Below are positions 33,286 to 42,412 of a stretch of 64,000 bases of DNA, piece after piece. The notes under the pieces are model-generated. The model searched no databases and was not told where the DNA came from. It was given only the letters and a program-made list of their open reading frames with translations. How positions within the stretch are numbered: the stretch's first letter is position 1; every line of letters starts with the position of its first letter. Both the position numbers and the translations under genes were made by a program. The DNA is from Alkalimonas amylolytica (GTDB taxonomy: Bacteria > Pseudomonadota > Gammaproteobacteria > Enterobacterales > Alteromonadaceae): positions 276,493 to 340,492 of the forward strand of contig NZ_FNRM01000005.1 in assembly GCF_900107845.1 (NCBI RefSeq), written 5' to 3'.

Positions 33286-35196
33286 ATGCAGTTTAAAACA
33301 TCCTTATTGGCGCTGGCAGCCAGTGCGGCCTTAGTGGCTTGCCAACCAGCCACTCAACACGAGCCGCACACAGCGGCCGCCAAATCAGAAGTAGAACCGG
33401 CTGCAGAACCCATATCGAAAGAAGGCAAGGCGGTGGTGTATCAGGTCTTTACCCGGCTGTTTGGCAACACCAACACCACCAACAAGCCCTGGGGCACGCT
33501 GGAAGAAAACGGCGTCGGCAAATTCAGCGATTTTACCGATGAAGCCCTGGCAGGTATTAAAGAGCTGGGTGTGACCCACGTCTGGTACACCGGGGTACCA
33601 CACCATGCCGTGATCCGCGACTACACCGCCTATGGCATTTCGCTGGACGACCCCGATGTGGTGAAGGGCCGGGCGGGTTCGCCTTATGCGGTGAAAGACT
33701 ATTACAACGTCAGTCCGGATCTGGCCGATGATCCGGCCAATCGCTTGCAGGAGTTCCAAGCCCTGATTGCCCGTACCCATGCTCATGGCATGAAGGTGCT
33801 GATTGATATTGTGCCCAATCATGTGGCGCGAAATTACCAGTCCATCAGCCGTCCGGAAGGGGTTGCCGATTTTGGTGCTCACGACGACACCAGCGTAGCC
33901 TATGCCCGCGACAACAATTTTTACTACATTCCGGGTGAGGCTTTTCAGGTACCGGCATGGCCCGAGGATTATCGGCCACTTGGCGGTGAGCCGCACCCGC
34001 TGGCCGATGGCCAGTTTGACGAATACCCGGCCAAATGGACTGGCAACGGCTCGCGCTCTGCCCAGCCGGACTTTGACGACTGGTACGAAACGGTCAAAAT
34101 CAACTTTGGCGTGCGCCCCGATGGCAGTTACGACTTTGATACCCTGCCGGCGGAATACGCACAAAAAAACATCGAAGACCATTACACCTTCTGGCAGGGC
34201 CGGGATGTACCGGACTCCTGGGAAAAGTTCCGTGACATCGTGCTGTACTGGATCGACATGGGCGTCGATGGTTTTCGTTACGACATGGCCGAAATGGTGC
34301 CGGTCGAATTCTGGAGTTACCTGAACTCCCATATCAAGCAGGTCAATCCCGATGCCTTCTTACTGGCCGAAGTGTATCAGCCGCATCTGTACCGCGATTA
34401 TCTGCATCTGGGCCGGATGGATTACCTGTACGACAAAGTCGAGTTTTACGACAACCTGAAGTGGGCGATGCAAGGTCATGGCAGCACCGATGCCTTGGTG
34501 GAGGTGCAGGACAGCATGGCCGATATTGAGCACCATATGCTGCACTTTTTGGAAAACCACGATGAGCAGCGCATTGCCAGCCTGGAATTTGCTGGCGACG
34601 CCCGCTTAGGGATGCCCGCCATGCTGATTTCAGCCACCATCAGCACCTCACCGACCATGCTGTACTTTGGCCAGGAAGTCGGCGAAGCGGCCAGCGAAGA
34701 TGCCGGTTTTGGCAAGGCCAGCCGCACCACCATTTTTGATTACTGGGGGGTGCCGGCTCATCAGCGCTGGATGAACGACGGCAAATTTGACGGCGGCGCT
34801 CTGACCGATGCCGAGCGGCAGCTGCGTGATTTCTATGTGCGCTTGATGCGCTTTAGTGCCGAGCAACCGGCGATGAACGGTCACTACGCTGAAATCCATC
34901 GTGCCAACCGGGCCACCACTGAGCATTACGACGACAAGCTGTTGTCTTTCTTGCGCTGGACCGATGAGCAGAAATTACTGATTGTTGCCAACGTACGGGA
35001 TGCTGCTTACCCGCCGATGAACTTGCAGATCCCGGCGGAACAAATTGCGGCCTGGGGCCTGACCGATGGCAGGTACACCCTGACGGAACAACTCTATGGT
35101 GAGCTGTCGGTGCCACTGACGGTGGCAAACGGGGTAGGTACTGTGTCATTGACGCTGGCGCCTTTGGCATCCCTGATCCTGCAACTGGAGCACTAA
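33286..35196 (+). CDS. alpha-amylase-like GH13 lipoprotein
   Basis: 636 residues. The ATG at 33286 (GGGAG 9 bases upstream) starts a lipoprotein signal MQFKTSLLALAASAALVAC; the long upstream extension in this frame is non-coding. GH13 motifs appear in order: I DIVPNH, II GFRYDMAEM (nucleophile Asp), III LAEVYQP (acid/base Glu), IV FLENHDEQR (transition-state Asp). The VYQVFTRLFG opening and NTTNKPWG insertion resemble periplasmic alpha-amylases of Alteromonadales and Bacteroidetes sus-like loci. It likely trims maltodextrins after uptake. The GH31 gene follows 3 bases after its stop; the operator at 33190 is upstream. Confidence 0.9.
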   Translation: MQFKTSLLALAASAALVACQPATQHEPHTAAAKSEVEPAAEPISKEGKAVVYQVFTRLFGNTNTTNKPWGTLEENGVGKFSDFTDEALAGIKELGVTHVWYTGVPHHAVIRDYTAYGISLDDPDVVKGRAGSPYAVKDYYNVSPDLADDPANRLQEFQALIARTHAHGMKVLIDIVPNHVARNYQSISRPEGVADFGAHDDTSVAYARDNNFYYIPGEAFQVPAWPEDYRPLGGEPHPLADGQFDEYPAKWTGNGSRSAQPDFDDWYETVKINFGVRPDGSYDFDTLPAEYAQKNIEDHYTFWQGRDVPDSWEKFRDIVLYWIDMGVDGFRYDMAEMVPVEFWSYLNSHIKQVNPDAFLLAEVYQPHLYRDYLHLGRMDYLYDKVEFYDNLKWAMQGHGSTDALVEVQDSMADIEHHMLHFLENHDEQRIASLEFAGDARLGMPAMLISATISTSPTMLYFGQEVGEAASEDAGFGKASRTTIFDYWGVPAHQRWMNDGKFDGGALTDAERQLRDFYVRLMRFSAEQPAMNGHYAEIHRANRATTEHYDDKLLSFLRWTDEQKLLIVANVRDAAYPPMNLQIPAEQIAAWGLTDGRYTLTEQLYGELSVPLTVANGVGTVSLTLAPLASLILQLEH

Positions 35197-35199
35197 GCA

Positions 35200-37635
35200 A
35201 TGCTACAGACGATGCAATGTACCATGCGTTTGCTGCTGGTCGGTTTCCTGGTGGCTGCCAGCTGGCTGCTGTCAGCGCAAACATTGGACTACCAAAGCCA
35301 TCAGCTGACGGATGAGGGCCTGCTGATCCAGACCAGCGAAGGTCAGTTGACGCTGCGCTTCCATCAGCCGGCGGTGGTGGAAGTGTTTTATCAAAACGAG
35401 GGCGTGAAACAATTGCCGTCTTTTACGCTGCCACCGCAGCCTCAGTTGCTGGCGGCTGGGCTGGAAACTCAGGGTGAGGTGCTGTATTACGGCACTGATG
35501 CGCTGACGGTACGTGTTGCGACCAAGCCGCTGCGGCTAAGCTTTCTGCGCGATGGCGAGGTCTTTCTGGCCGAAGAGCAGGGGCTTTTTGTGCACGAAAC
35601 CCTGCGCGGTTTTCGCTTTCAGCTAAAACCGGATGAAAAGCTGCTGGGCGCAGGACAACGGGTGCTTGGCATGGATCGGCGTGGCCACCGGCTGCCGCTG
35701 TACAACAAAGCGCACTATGGTTACACCACCGAGTCCGAGCAAATGTACTTCAGCATTCCGGGCGTGATTTCCAGTCACAACTACCTGCTGTTGTTTGATA
35801 ATTCGGCCAGTGGTTTTATTGATTTGGGCAAAACCGAAGCCGATGTGCTGCAATTTGAAGCTGTCGCTGGCCGCACCGGATACATCGTCGCTGCCGGTGA
35901 CAGCCATCAGGATACGTTGCAACAGTATTTGCAGGCCAGTGGCATGCCGCCATTGCCACCGCGCTGGGCGCTTGGCAACTACGCCTCTCGCTTTGGCTAT
36001 CGTACCGAGCAGGAAGCCCGCGATACCGTACAGCGTTTCGTCGATAAGGGTTTTCCGCTCGATGCCATCGTACTGGACCTGTTCTGGTTTGGCCCCGATA
36101 TTCAGGGCCATATGGGCAATCTTGCCTGGGATAAAGATGCTTTCCCCAATCCGGAGCAGATGATTGCCGATTTTCGTGAGCTGGGCGTGAAAACGGTGCT
36201 GATCACCGAGCCCTTTATGCTGACCAGCTCCAACCGCTGGCAAGAAGCGGTGCGTGAGGATGTGCTGGCGCTCAATCTGGCCGGCAAGCCCAGAACTTTT
36301 GATTTTTATTTTGGCAACACCGGCCTGATTGATGTGTTTAAACCTGAGGCGGCTGAGTGGTTCTGGCAAATTTACCATGGCCTGATGCAGCAGGGCGTAG
36401 CTGGCTGGTGGGGCGATCTGGGCGAGCCGGAAGTGCACCCGCACGATGCCATCCACCGTCTGCCGCAAGGCACAGCGACTGCCGATGAGATTCACAATGC
36501 CTATGGCCATGAGTGGGCCAAACTGGTATTTGAGCGCCATGTCCGCGATTACCCGACGCTTAGGCCCTTTATCATGATGCGCTCCGGCGCACCGGGCTCG
36601 CAGCGCTACGGCATGATCCCCTGGACCGGCGATGTCGATCGCAGCTGGGATGGCCTGAAACCTCAAGTGGAGCTGGCACTGCAAATGAGCCTGTTCGGCT
36701 TTGGCTACATTCATTCCGATCTGGGCGGTTTTGCCGGCGGTGAGACCTTTGATGCCGAAATGTACACCCGCTGGATGCAGTTTGGGGTCTTTCAACCGGT
36801 GTACCGACCGCATGCGCAGGAGCACATCGCGCCCGAGCCGGTGTTCCACGATGGCACCACCCAGCGCATCAGCCGCGACTTTATCAACTTGCGCTACCGG
36901 TTAACACCGTACAACTATACCCTGGCCTATCAGCACAGCACCCGCGGCCTGCCGTTGATGCGCCCGCTGTTCTGGCTGGAGCCGGACAACCCGGACTACC
37001 TGGCAGAGAAAAACAGCTATCTGTGGGGCGATGCCTTTTTGGTGGCACCGGTCACCAAGCCTGGTGTTGCCAGCTGGACAGTCAATGCACCGGCCGGTGT
37101 CTGGTTTGATTTCTTTGCTGGCACCGCCTATCAAGGGGGGCAAAAGCTGGAAGTGCCGGTGACGCTGGAAACCATTCCTGTGTTGGTCAAAGCAGGGTCC
37201 TTTGTGCCGATGATAGCGCCGCTGCAAAGTCTGGATCACTACAGCACCGAGCAACTGGAACTGCACTACTGGCACCATGCCAGTGTGGGGCAGAGTGAAG
37301 GTGAGCTGTACGATGACGATGGCCATAGCCGCACCAGTTTAGCGGATGGCGCTTTTGAGTTGCTGCAGTTTCAGGCCCACAATCAGCAGGATCAGCAGCT
37401 GAACGTCAGCCTGATCCGGCAGGGTGACTTCCCCGGCATGCCGGCAGCGCGCCAGTTGATGCTGGTGGTGCATCAGGCCCCGGCGCACTGGCAGCAGGTG
37501 CAGTTAGGCGAGCAGCGCTTTAACGTGCAACCCGAAGCGCTGGCCGAAGGCGAAACCGGTGCCTGGCGCAACCAGGATGGCGCCATCGTGGTGCAATTTA
37601 GCTGGCAGCAGGATACTCAGCTGCAACTGCGTTAA
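35200..37635 (+). CDS. GH31 alpha-glucosidase or alpha-transglucosylase
   Basis: 811 residues with a secretion signal (MRLLLVGFLVAASWLLSAQ after a short lead). N-terminal beta-sandwich, then the (beta/alpha)8 barrel with nucleophile D406 in GWWGDLGEPE and acid/base D478 in WTGDVDRSW, a YRPH segment and C-terminal beta domains. GH31 enzymes of this type either release glucose from maltodextrins or transfer single glucosyl units (4-alpha-glucosyltransferase, as described for Cellvibrio Agd31B); sequence alone does not decide. Its stop-start spacing with the amylase gene indicates a two-gene operon. A strong terminator follows. Confidence 0.9.
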   Translation: MLQTMQCTMRLLLVGFLVAASWLLSAQTLDYQSHQLTDEGLLIQTSEGQLTLRFHQPAVVEVFYQNEGVKQLPSFTLPPQPQLLAAGLETQGEVLYYGTDALTVRVATKPLRLSFLRDGEVFLAEEQGLFVHETLRGFRFQLKPDEKLLGAGQRVLGMDRRGHRLPLYNKAHYGYTTESEQMYFSIPGVISSHNYLLLFDNSASGFIDLGKTEADVLQFEAVAGRTGYIVAAGDSHQDTLQQYLQASGMPPLPPRWALGNYASRFGYRTEQEARDTVQRFVDKGFPLDAIVLDLFWFGPDIQGHMGNLAWDKDAFPNPEQMIADFRELGVKTVLITEPFMLTSSNRWQEAVREDVLALNLAGKPRTFDFYFGNTGLIDVFKPEAAEWFWQIYHGLMQQGVAGWWGDLGEPEVHPHDAIHRLPQGTATADEIHNAYGHEWAKLVFERHVRDYPTLRPFIMMRSGAPGSQRYGMIPWTGDVDRSWDGLKPQVELALQMSLFGFGYIHSDLGGFAGGETFDAEMYTRWMQFGVFQPVYRPHAQEHIAPEPVFHDGTTQRISRDFINLRYRLTPYNYTLAYQHSTRGLPLMRPLFWLEPDNPDYLAEKNSYLWGDAFLVAPVTKPGVASWTVNAPAGVWFDFFAGTAYQGGQKLEVPVTLETIPVLVKAGSFVPMIAPLQSLDHYSTEQLELHYWHHASVGQSEGELYDDDGHSRTSLADGAFELLQFQAHNQQDQQLNVSLIRQGDFPGMPAARQLMLVVHQAPAHWQQVQLGEQRFNVQPEALAEGETGAWRNQDGAIVVQFSWQQDTQLQLR

Positions 37636-37650
37636 CAGCGATTTCTCCCA

Positions 37651-37686
37651 AAAAAACCAGCACAGTGGTAGGGTGCTGGTTTTTTC
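37651..37686 (+). terminator. rho-independent terminator after GH31 gene
   Basis: AACCAGCAC (37655-37663) pairs with GTGCTGGTT (37673-37681), flanked by an A-run and a T-run, so it can work in both directions. It ends the amylase-GH31 operon. Confidence 0.88.
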
Positions 37687-37714
37687 TTTACCAGTTTCGC
37701 AGCTGGCTGCGCGG

Positions 37715-37858
37715 CTACAGCAGTAAATTCAGCTCAAACAGCAACTTTTGCAAGCTTTGCCGGCTGTCCATTAATAGCAACAGCTCGACTTGGTGTTGCT
37801 GCTCGTTGACAGAGTAAAACAGCAGGTTGTGTCCATCCAGTCGCCTTGTGACATCTGC
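37715..37858 (-). pseudogene. remnant of a ParE/RelE-like toxin C-terminus
   Basis: On the minus strand a 47-codon reading with no start codon runs from a stop at 37861-37859 to TAG at 37717-37715. Its product contains GHNLLFYSVNEQQHQVELLL and an SRQSLQKLL end, the strand-strand-helix rhythm of the C-terminus of ParE/RelE toxins. No antitoxin or N-terminal half is present, so it looks like a decayed fragment in the 314-base gap 37636-37949. Identification is tentative. Confidence 0.3.
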
Positions 37859-37949
37859 TTACACCTTTTCACCACTCTTTTCTGTCGTTTTTGTCGAAAT
37901 ACGACATCCTTAACCGACTAGCCTAAAAAGCAGTTCACAGGAGAGCGTG

Positions 37950-38393
37950 ATGACCGATCAAGACCATGCGAAACAGATACGGCAGTTGATAGACGGCTGG
38001 AGCCAGGCGGTAGCCCGTAAAGATGTCGGAGCCATTATGCAGTTTTACAGCCCGCCACTTCGAGCTTTTGATGCGATTGGCCCGTTGCAGTTTCAAAGCC
38101 GTGATGCCTACCAACAGCACTGGCAGCACTGCATGACTTTCTGCCCTGGTGAGTTTCGTTTTGAAGTGCACCAGCTGGACGTGCAGGCCGATAACGAACT
38201 GGCCTTTTGCCATTTTCTGAATTATGGCGGTGGCACCGACAGCGAAGGGCAATTGCATTTGTGCTGGTTGCGCTGCACCCAGTGCTGGCAGCTGCAGCCC
38301 GATGGCTGGAAAATTATCCACGAGCATTTCTCAGTACCGGTTGATATGAAGTCCGGTAAGGGCCAATTTGACTTGAAGCCGGATGGGCTCTGA
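37950..38393 (+). CDS. SnoaL/NTF2-like (DUF4440-type) protein
   Basis: 147 residues. AGGAG lies 6 bases before the ATG at 37950; a GTG 3 bases earlier is possible. The opening QIRQLIDGWSQAVARKDVGA followed by IMQFYSPP, FDAIGP and a terminal WKIIHEHFSVP strand matches the cone-shaped NTF2-like fold of SnoaL/DUF4440 proteins, often called ketosteroid isomerase-like. No catalytic residues specific to a known enzyme can be assigned. Cytoplasmic; unknown function; convergent with the tRNA-binding protein gene. Confidence 0.82.
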   Translation: MTDQDHAKQIRQLIDGWSQAVARKDVGAIMQFYSPPLRAFDAIGPLQFQSRDAYQQHWQHCMTFCPGEFRFEVHQLDVQADNELAFCHFLNYGGGTDSEGQLHLCWLRCTQCWQLQPDGWKIIHEHFSVPVDMKSGKGQFDLKPDGL

Positions 38394-38408
38394 GGTGCTT
38401 GGGCCTGC

Positions 38409-38747
38409 TCAGCCCAGCTTAGCGCCATTGGGGATATCCTGCTCTGGGATCGCCAGTACCACGGCGCCATCCGGCCGGTAAAAGCCGCAAATCAGGCATT
38501 CGGAGCGAAACGGACCAATCTGACGCGGCGGGAAGTTCACTACCCCAAGTACCTGGCGCCCTAACAAGTGCTCAGGTTGATACAGGGCTGTGAGTTGGGC
38601 GCTGGATTTTTTGATGCCGACGTCCTCGCCAAAATCGACCCGGAGCTTGTAAGCCGGTTTGCGCGCTTCGGGAAAGGGTTGCACCTCGATAATGGTGCCT
38701 ACCCTAAGCTCAACTTGTTCAAAATCATCCCATGTGATGACCTTCAT
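38409..38747 (-). CDS. csaA: CsaA/YgjH-type tRNA-binding domain protein
   Basis: 112 residues starting [20 protein letters not shown], an OB-fold tRNA-binding domain as in CsaA, YgjH and the C-terminus of methionyl-tRNA synthetase. [21 protein letters not shown] is the conserved second half. The start at 38747 has AGGAGG just upstream; a longer frame to 38798 is not supported. CsaA proteins bind tRNA and have been reported to act as export chaperones. Divergent from the MFS gene across 129 bases that contain the sugar operator, which lies nearer the MFS promoter. Confidence 0.9.
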   Translation of the reverse strand: MKVITWDDFEQVELRVGTIIEVQPFPEARKPAYKLRVDFGEDVGIKKSSAQLTALYQPEHLLGRQVLGVVNFPPRQIGPFRSECLICGFYRPDGAVVLAIPEQDIPNGAKLG

Positions 38748-38799
38748 CCTGCCTCCTGTTTGACCGTCATGCACCATGGATGTGACGGTTTCATGCATT

Positions 38800-38844
38800 T
38801 GAATACGTATTCATCTTGTTGTTGCACCATAATAGGGTTATCAA
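38800..38844 (+). promoter_or_regulatory. MalR/SusR-type operator and promoter of the MFS sugar transporter
   Basis: TGAATACGTATTCA (38800-38813) is identical to the site at 24180. A -35-like TTGTTG (38816-38821) and a -10-like TATCAA (38839-38844) follow with a 17-base spacer, in the same relative position as at the receptor promoter. The operator is 63 bases upstream of the MFS start. Confidence 0.8.
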
Positions 38845-38876
38845 AGACAGATCAACAGCGGTATTAGAGAATAACC

Positions 38877-40382
38877 ATGCAACAGCAAAAACCTGATCTT
38901 AGTTTTTGGCAAATCTGGAATATGTGCCTGGGCTTTTTTGGCATTCAGTTTGGCTTTGCTCTGCAAAACGGCAATGTCAGCCGGATTTTCCAGACACTGG
39001 GTGCCGAGATGGACCAAATCGCCATCCTGTGGGTGGCAGCACCGCTAACCTGTTTATTGGTGCAACCCATCGTCGGCCATTTTAGCGATAAAACCTGGAC
39101 AAAGTTAGGCCGGCGCCGGCCCTTCTTCCTGTATGGCGCCATTGCCACCACCCTGGCGCTGGTCTTTATGCCGAACTCGCCGCATTTGTGGGTAGCGGCC
39201 ATGATGCTGTGGATTTTGGATGCCGCCATTAACGTTACCATGGAGCCATTCCGGGCTTTTGTTGGCGATAACCTGAATAAAAAGCAGCGTCCGCAGGGCT
39301 TTGCCATGCAAAGCTTCTTTATTGGCGTGGGGGCCGTTGTTGCTTCGGCGCTGCCCTGGATGATGACCAACTGGTTTGGCGTGTCCAACATGGCGCCGGA
39401 AGGCATGATCCCGGATTCTGTCGTCTACTCCTTCTACGCCGGTGGTGTGGTGCTGTTCCTGGCGGTAGGCTGGACCATTTTGCGCAGCAAAGAGTACAGC
39501 CCGGATCAGCTGGCCGCTTTTGAAGCGGCCGAGCAACAGGCCAACCCGGTCGAGGTGGAAGTGGTGAAGGTGCGAGACAACTACTGGGCCAGCGGCGCTG
39601 CGGCCGTGGTGATTGGTGTGCTGTTCTGGGGTTTTGTTTACCTGCAACAGCTGGATCAAAACCTGTATTTGCTGGGCGCCCTGATTGCTTCCTTCGGTGT
39701 GTTGCAATGGCTGACCAGCTGGTTTAAGCAGCAGCAAAACCGCAATATGCTGGTGCAAATTATCGATGACCTGTACGCCATGCCGGGCACCATGAAACAG
39801 TTGGCCGTGGTGCAGTTTTTCTCCTGGTTCCCACTTTTTGCCATGTGGATTTACACCACGGCAGCGGTTACCAGCCATCATTATGGCACCACCGATACGA
39901 CGTCGCTGGCTTACAACACCGGGGCCGACTGGGTTGGTGTTTTATTCGCGGTCTACAACGGTTTTGCGGCGCTTGCTGCGCTGATTATTCCCTGGCTGGC
40001 ACGGCGCATAACCACTCAGCGCACTCACAGCATTAATCTGACCTGTGGCGCCCTGGGGCTGTTTTCCTTCTTCTGGATCCAGGACCCTGCCTTGTTGTGG
40101 TTGCCGATGATTGGTATTGGCATTGCCTGGGCTTCTATCCTGTCTTTGCCCTACGCCATGCTGTCGAACAGCCTGCCGGCGCACAAAATGGGCATTTACA
40201 TGGGCATCTTCAACATCTTTATCGTATTGCCGCAGCTGCTGGCAGCCGCCATTTTGGGCAGCATGCTGAAGTACTTTTTCGGCGGTGAAGCCATCTATGC
40301 CCTGGCACTGGGCGGCGTCAGTTATCTGATTGCTGCTGTTTATGTGCTTTTTGTTCGAACCAGCAAAACAGTAAAAGGATAA
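38877..40382 (+). CDS. MFS sugar (maltose/maltodextrin) transporter
   Basis: 501 residues with about twelve transmembrane segments. PIVGHFSDKTWTKLGRRRPF is the loop 2-3 signature of the SLC45/GPH-like MFS sugar porters; the N-terminal FWQIWNMCLGFFGIQFGFAL segment is shared with bacterial maltose/sucrose permeases of Alteromonadales, Xanthomonads and Caulobacter. It likely imports maltose or short maltodextrins from the periplasm. The operator at 38800 and the GH13 gene 3 bases downstream support this. It takes the place of an ABC MalEFGK system, which is absent here. Confidence 0.9.
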   Translation: MQQQKPDLSFWQIWNMCLGFFGIQFGFALQNGNVSRIFQTLGAEMDQIAILWVAAPLTCLLVQPIVGHFSDKTWTKLGRRRPFFLYGAIATTLALVFMPNSPHLWVAAMMLWILDAAINVTMEPFRAFVGDNLNKKQRPQGFAMQSFFIGVGAVVASALPWMMTNWFGVSNMAPEGMIPDSVVYSFYAGGVVLFLAVGWTILRSKEYSPDQLAAFEAAEQQANPVEVEVVKVRDNYWASGAAAVVIGVLFWGFVYLQQLDQNLYLLGALIASFGVLQWLTSWFKQQQNRNMLVQIIDDLYAMPGTMKQLAVVQFFSWFPLFAMWIYTTAAVTSHHYGTTDTTSLAYNTGADWVGVLFAVYNGFAALAALIIPWLARRITTQRTHSINLTCGALGLFSFFWIQDPALLWLPMIGIGIAWASILSLPYAMLSNSLPAHKMGIYMGIFNIFIVLPQLLAAAILGSMLKYFFGGEAIYALALGGVSYLIAAVYVLFVRTSKTVKG

Positions 40383-40385
40383 GTG

Positions 40386-42116
40386 ATGCAACTGAATCCC
40401 TGGTTATCTAGCACCCTTAAGGCCGCAGGTCTGGCGGCAGCTCTGACAGCGATGACTGCCTGTCAGCCGGCGACCGAGTCGGCCTATCAAACCCCTGTTG
40501 CTGTGCCTGCCACACAGACCGAAGCCCCCTGGTGGGATGATGCGGTCTTCTATCAAATCTGGCCACGCAGCTTTTACGATACCACCGGCGATGGTCATGG
40601 TGATTTTAATGGCATGACCGCCAAGCTGCCCTATTTATCCGAGCTTGGTATTGATGCCATCTGGCTGACGCCAATGTTTGAAGCGCCGTCTTACCATGGT
40701 TATGACTTTACCGAGTTTTATCAGGTGGAGTCGGATTATGGCACCATGGCCGACTTCGAGCGCTTTTTGCAACAAGCTGAAGAGCGCGGTATCCGGGTGA
40801 TTCTGGATTTGGTGATCAACCACATTTCCCGTGAGCACCGGTGGTTTCAGCAGTCAGCTCAACGCATTGAGCCGTACAGCGATTACTTTATCTGGCGGGA
40901 AAGCCTGCCAGAAACCGGCAAAGGCTGGGGCCATGCCTGGTCGGACAACGACATGCCGGAAGCGGTCTGGCATTTTGATGAAACCCGGGGGGAATATTAC
41001 TACGCTGCCTTTGGTGCCACCCAGCCAGATCTGAATCTGGAGCATCCGGATGTGATTGAAGAAATGAAACGGATGGCCAAATTCTGGCTGGATAAAGGCG
41101 TCGATGGCTTCCGGCTGGATGCGGTGCGCTTTGTGATTGAGCGGGGCCCGCAGGGTCAGGCCGACTTGCCCGAGACCATCGATTATTGGAAAGACTTCAA
41201 TGCCTTTGTCAAAAGCGTGAACCCCGAGGCCTACTTAGTGGGCGAAGCCTGGGTTGATATCCCGATTGCGGCCAAATACTGGGGCGATGGCAAAGGGCTG
41301 GATCAGGGTTTTGACTTTGAGTTTGGTTACATTGTCTTGGATATGTTGCAGCAGGGGCTGGCTACCGAAGCTCAGTTTGGCACCATGAGCCAGCAGTCAG
41401 GTCAGGCATCAGACGGCGAGCTGCATCCGTTGGCGCAGAATGTGCAGCGCCGCTTGGAGTCGGGCGCACCGCTGGCCTTTTTTACGCCGTTTCTAACCAA
41501 TCACGATCAGGACAGAGTCGGCTTCCAACTGCAGGAAAGCCAGGCCAGAGCCAAACAGGCGGCGGCCTTATTGTTTAGCTCGCCAGGGACTAAGTACATC
41601 TACTACGGTGAAGAAATTGGCATGACGCAGCAGCAAAGCGGCCATGATGTGTATAAGCGGGCGCCGATGCTGTGGGATCAAAGTCACCAGGCAGGTTTTA
41701 CTAAGGCAGAGCTCAGCTGGGTGCAGCAAAACGAACTCTTTACCCAGGCCTTTGACCCTTGGTGGCCTGACTTTCTAGCCAGGCAACTGGCGGCGGGCGA
41801 TCGCACGGTAGCGGCGCAACGCGCTCAGCCGGATTCATTGTGGCAACTGCACCGTTTATTGATAGCCATGCAAAAGCAGCGGCCGGAAATGCGTTTGGCA
41901 GGCAGTTATCAGGTGCAGTCACCGCAGCAGGGCATCCTGACGGTGACGCGTGAGCTGGGCGAGCAACGCACGGTGTTTGTGCTGAATCTGGCTGGTGAAA
42001 TGGCTGATATTGCCGCGGTGTTGGCAGAGCACAGTGGCTTGGCCATGAGTTGGGGCTTTGATTTGGATGGTAGCCTGTTGGCTACCGATGGCTTGTTGAT
42101 TTTGCAGTCGAGGTAG
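40386..42116 (+). CDS. GH13 alpha-glucosidase/amylase lipoprotein
   Basis: 576 residues. AAAGGA lies 6 bases before the ATG at 40386. Lipoprotein signal with TAC lipobox at about residue 25 (LAAALTAMTAC), then the GH13 barrel starting WWDDAVFYQIWPRSF. Motifs: I DLVINH, II GFRLDAVRF (nucleophile Asp), III VGEAWVDIP (acid/base Glu), IV FLTNHDQDR. The Ca-site-like DTTGDGHGDFNG insertion and FQLQESQARAKQAA region fit amylolytic GH13 enzymes between neopullulanase/oligo-1,6-glucosidase and GH13_36. Acts in the periplasm on dextrins; exact linkage preference is unclear. It is translated directly after the MFS gene. Confidence 0.9.
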   Translation: MQLNPWLSSTLKAAGLAAALTAMTACQPATESAYQTPVAVPATQTEAPWWDDAVFYQIWPRSFYDTTGDGHGDFNGMTAKLPYLSELGIDAIWLTPMFEAPSYHGYDFTEFYQVESDYGTMADFERFLQQAEERGIRVILDLVINHISREHRWFQQSAQRIEPYSDYFIWRESLPETGKGWGHAWSDNDMPEAVWHFDETRGEYYYAAFGATQPDLNLEHPDVIEEMKRMAKFWLDKGVDGFRLDAVRFVIERGPQGQADLPETIDYWKDFNAFVKSVNPEAYLVGEAWVDIPIAAKYWGDGKGLDQGFDFEFGYIVLDMLQQGLATEAQFGTMSQQSGQASDGELHPLAQNVQRRLESGAPLAFFTPFLTNHDQDRVGFQLQESQARAKQAAALLFSSPGTKYIYYGEEIGMTQQQSGHDVYKRAPMLWDQSHQAGFTKAELSWVQQNELFTQAFDPWWPDFLARQLAAGDRTVAAQRAQPDSLWQLHRLLIAMQKQRPEMRLAGSYQVQSPQQGILTVTRELGEQRTVFVLNLAGEMADIAAVLAEHSGLAMSWGFDLDGSLLATDGLLILQSR

Positions 42117-42127
42117 CAAAGCAGATA

Positions 42128-42158
42128 CCAGGGTTGCGTCTGCCTGGCGCAGCCCTGG
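42128..42158. terminator. hairpin between convergent GH13 and EexN-like genes
   Basis: CCAGGGTTGCG (42128-42138) and CGCAGCCCTGG (42148-42158) pair except for one G-U, with a 9-base loop. It lies between two convergent genes; the absence of a T-run makes its strength uncertain. Confidence 0.5.
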
Positions 42159-42168
42159 CTCTTGCATG

Positions 42169-42411
42169 CTAATTACCGAGCAGTTTATCCAGTTCTTTTT
42201 TCGCATCATCCAGCAGTTGCTGCTGGGCTTTCTTGGCATTATTGCACTTGGCAATATTGGTGCTCTCTCCTTTTAGCCGAAGCTCGGCACATTCCAGCAT
42301 GACCTTTGCCAGTAGCTCAGGATCCTTGGCCAGTTTATCAGCGGATGGAGCTCCGCTACAGGCCAGCAATAGCAGACTGGAACTCAGTAACAGGCTTGTT
42401 TTTTTCATCAT
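42169..42411 (-). CDS. small EexN-like lipoprotein
   Basis: 80 residues (77-80 depending on the tandem ATGs). Lipoprotein signal MMKKTSLLLSSSLLLLAC, then ADKLAKDPELLAKVMLECAE, the short DPELL-x4-CxxL pattern seen in EexN-family lipoproteins. EexN of conjugative plasmids blocks entry of a second copy, but chromosomal family members exist with no known role. No conjugation genes are nearby. It lies immediately downstream of, and on the same strand as, the LacI-type regulator gene (1-base gap), so it may be co-transcribed with it. Confidence 0.65.
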   Translation of the reverse strand: MMKKTSLLLSSSLLLLACSGAPSADKLAKDPELLAKVMLECAELRLKGESTNIAKCNNAKKAQQQLLDDAKKELDKLLGN

Positions 42412-42412
42412 C

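Noticed and set aside
33385..34332. 315-codon minus-strand reading
   Set aside because: Antisense to the GH13 amylase, which has all four catalytic motifs.
35623..36849. 408-codon minus-strand reading
   Set aside because: Antisense to the GH31 gene, whose catalytic motifs and codon pattern are intact; long opposite-strand frames are common in GC-rich coding DNA.
39105..39881. 258-codon minus-strand reading
   Set aside because: Antisense to the MFS transporter; His-rich product with no recognisable domain.
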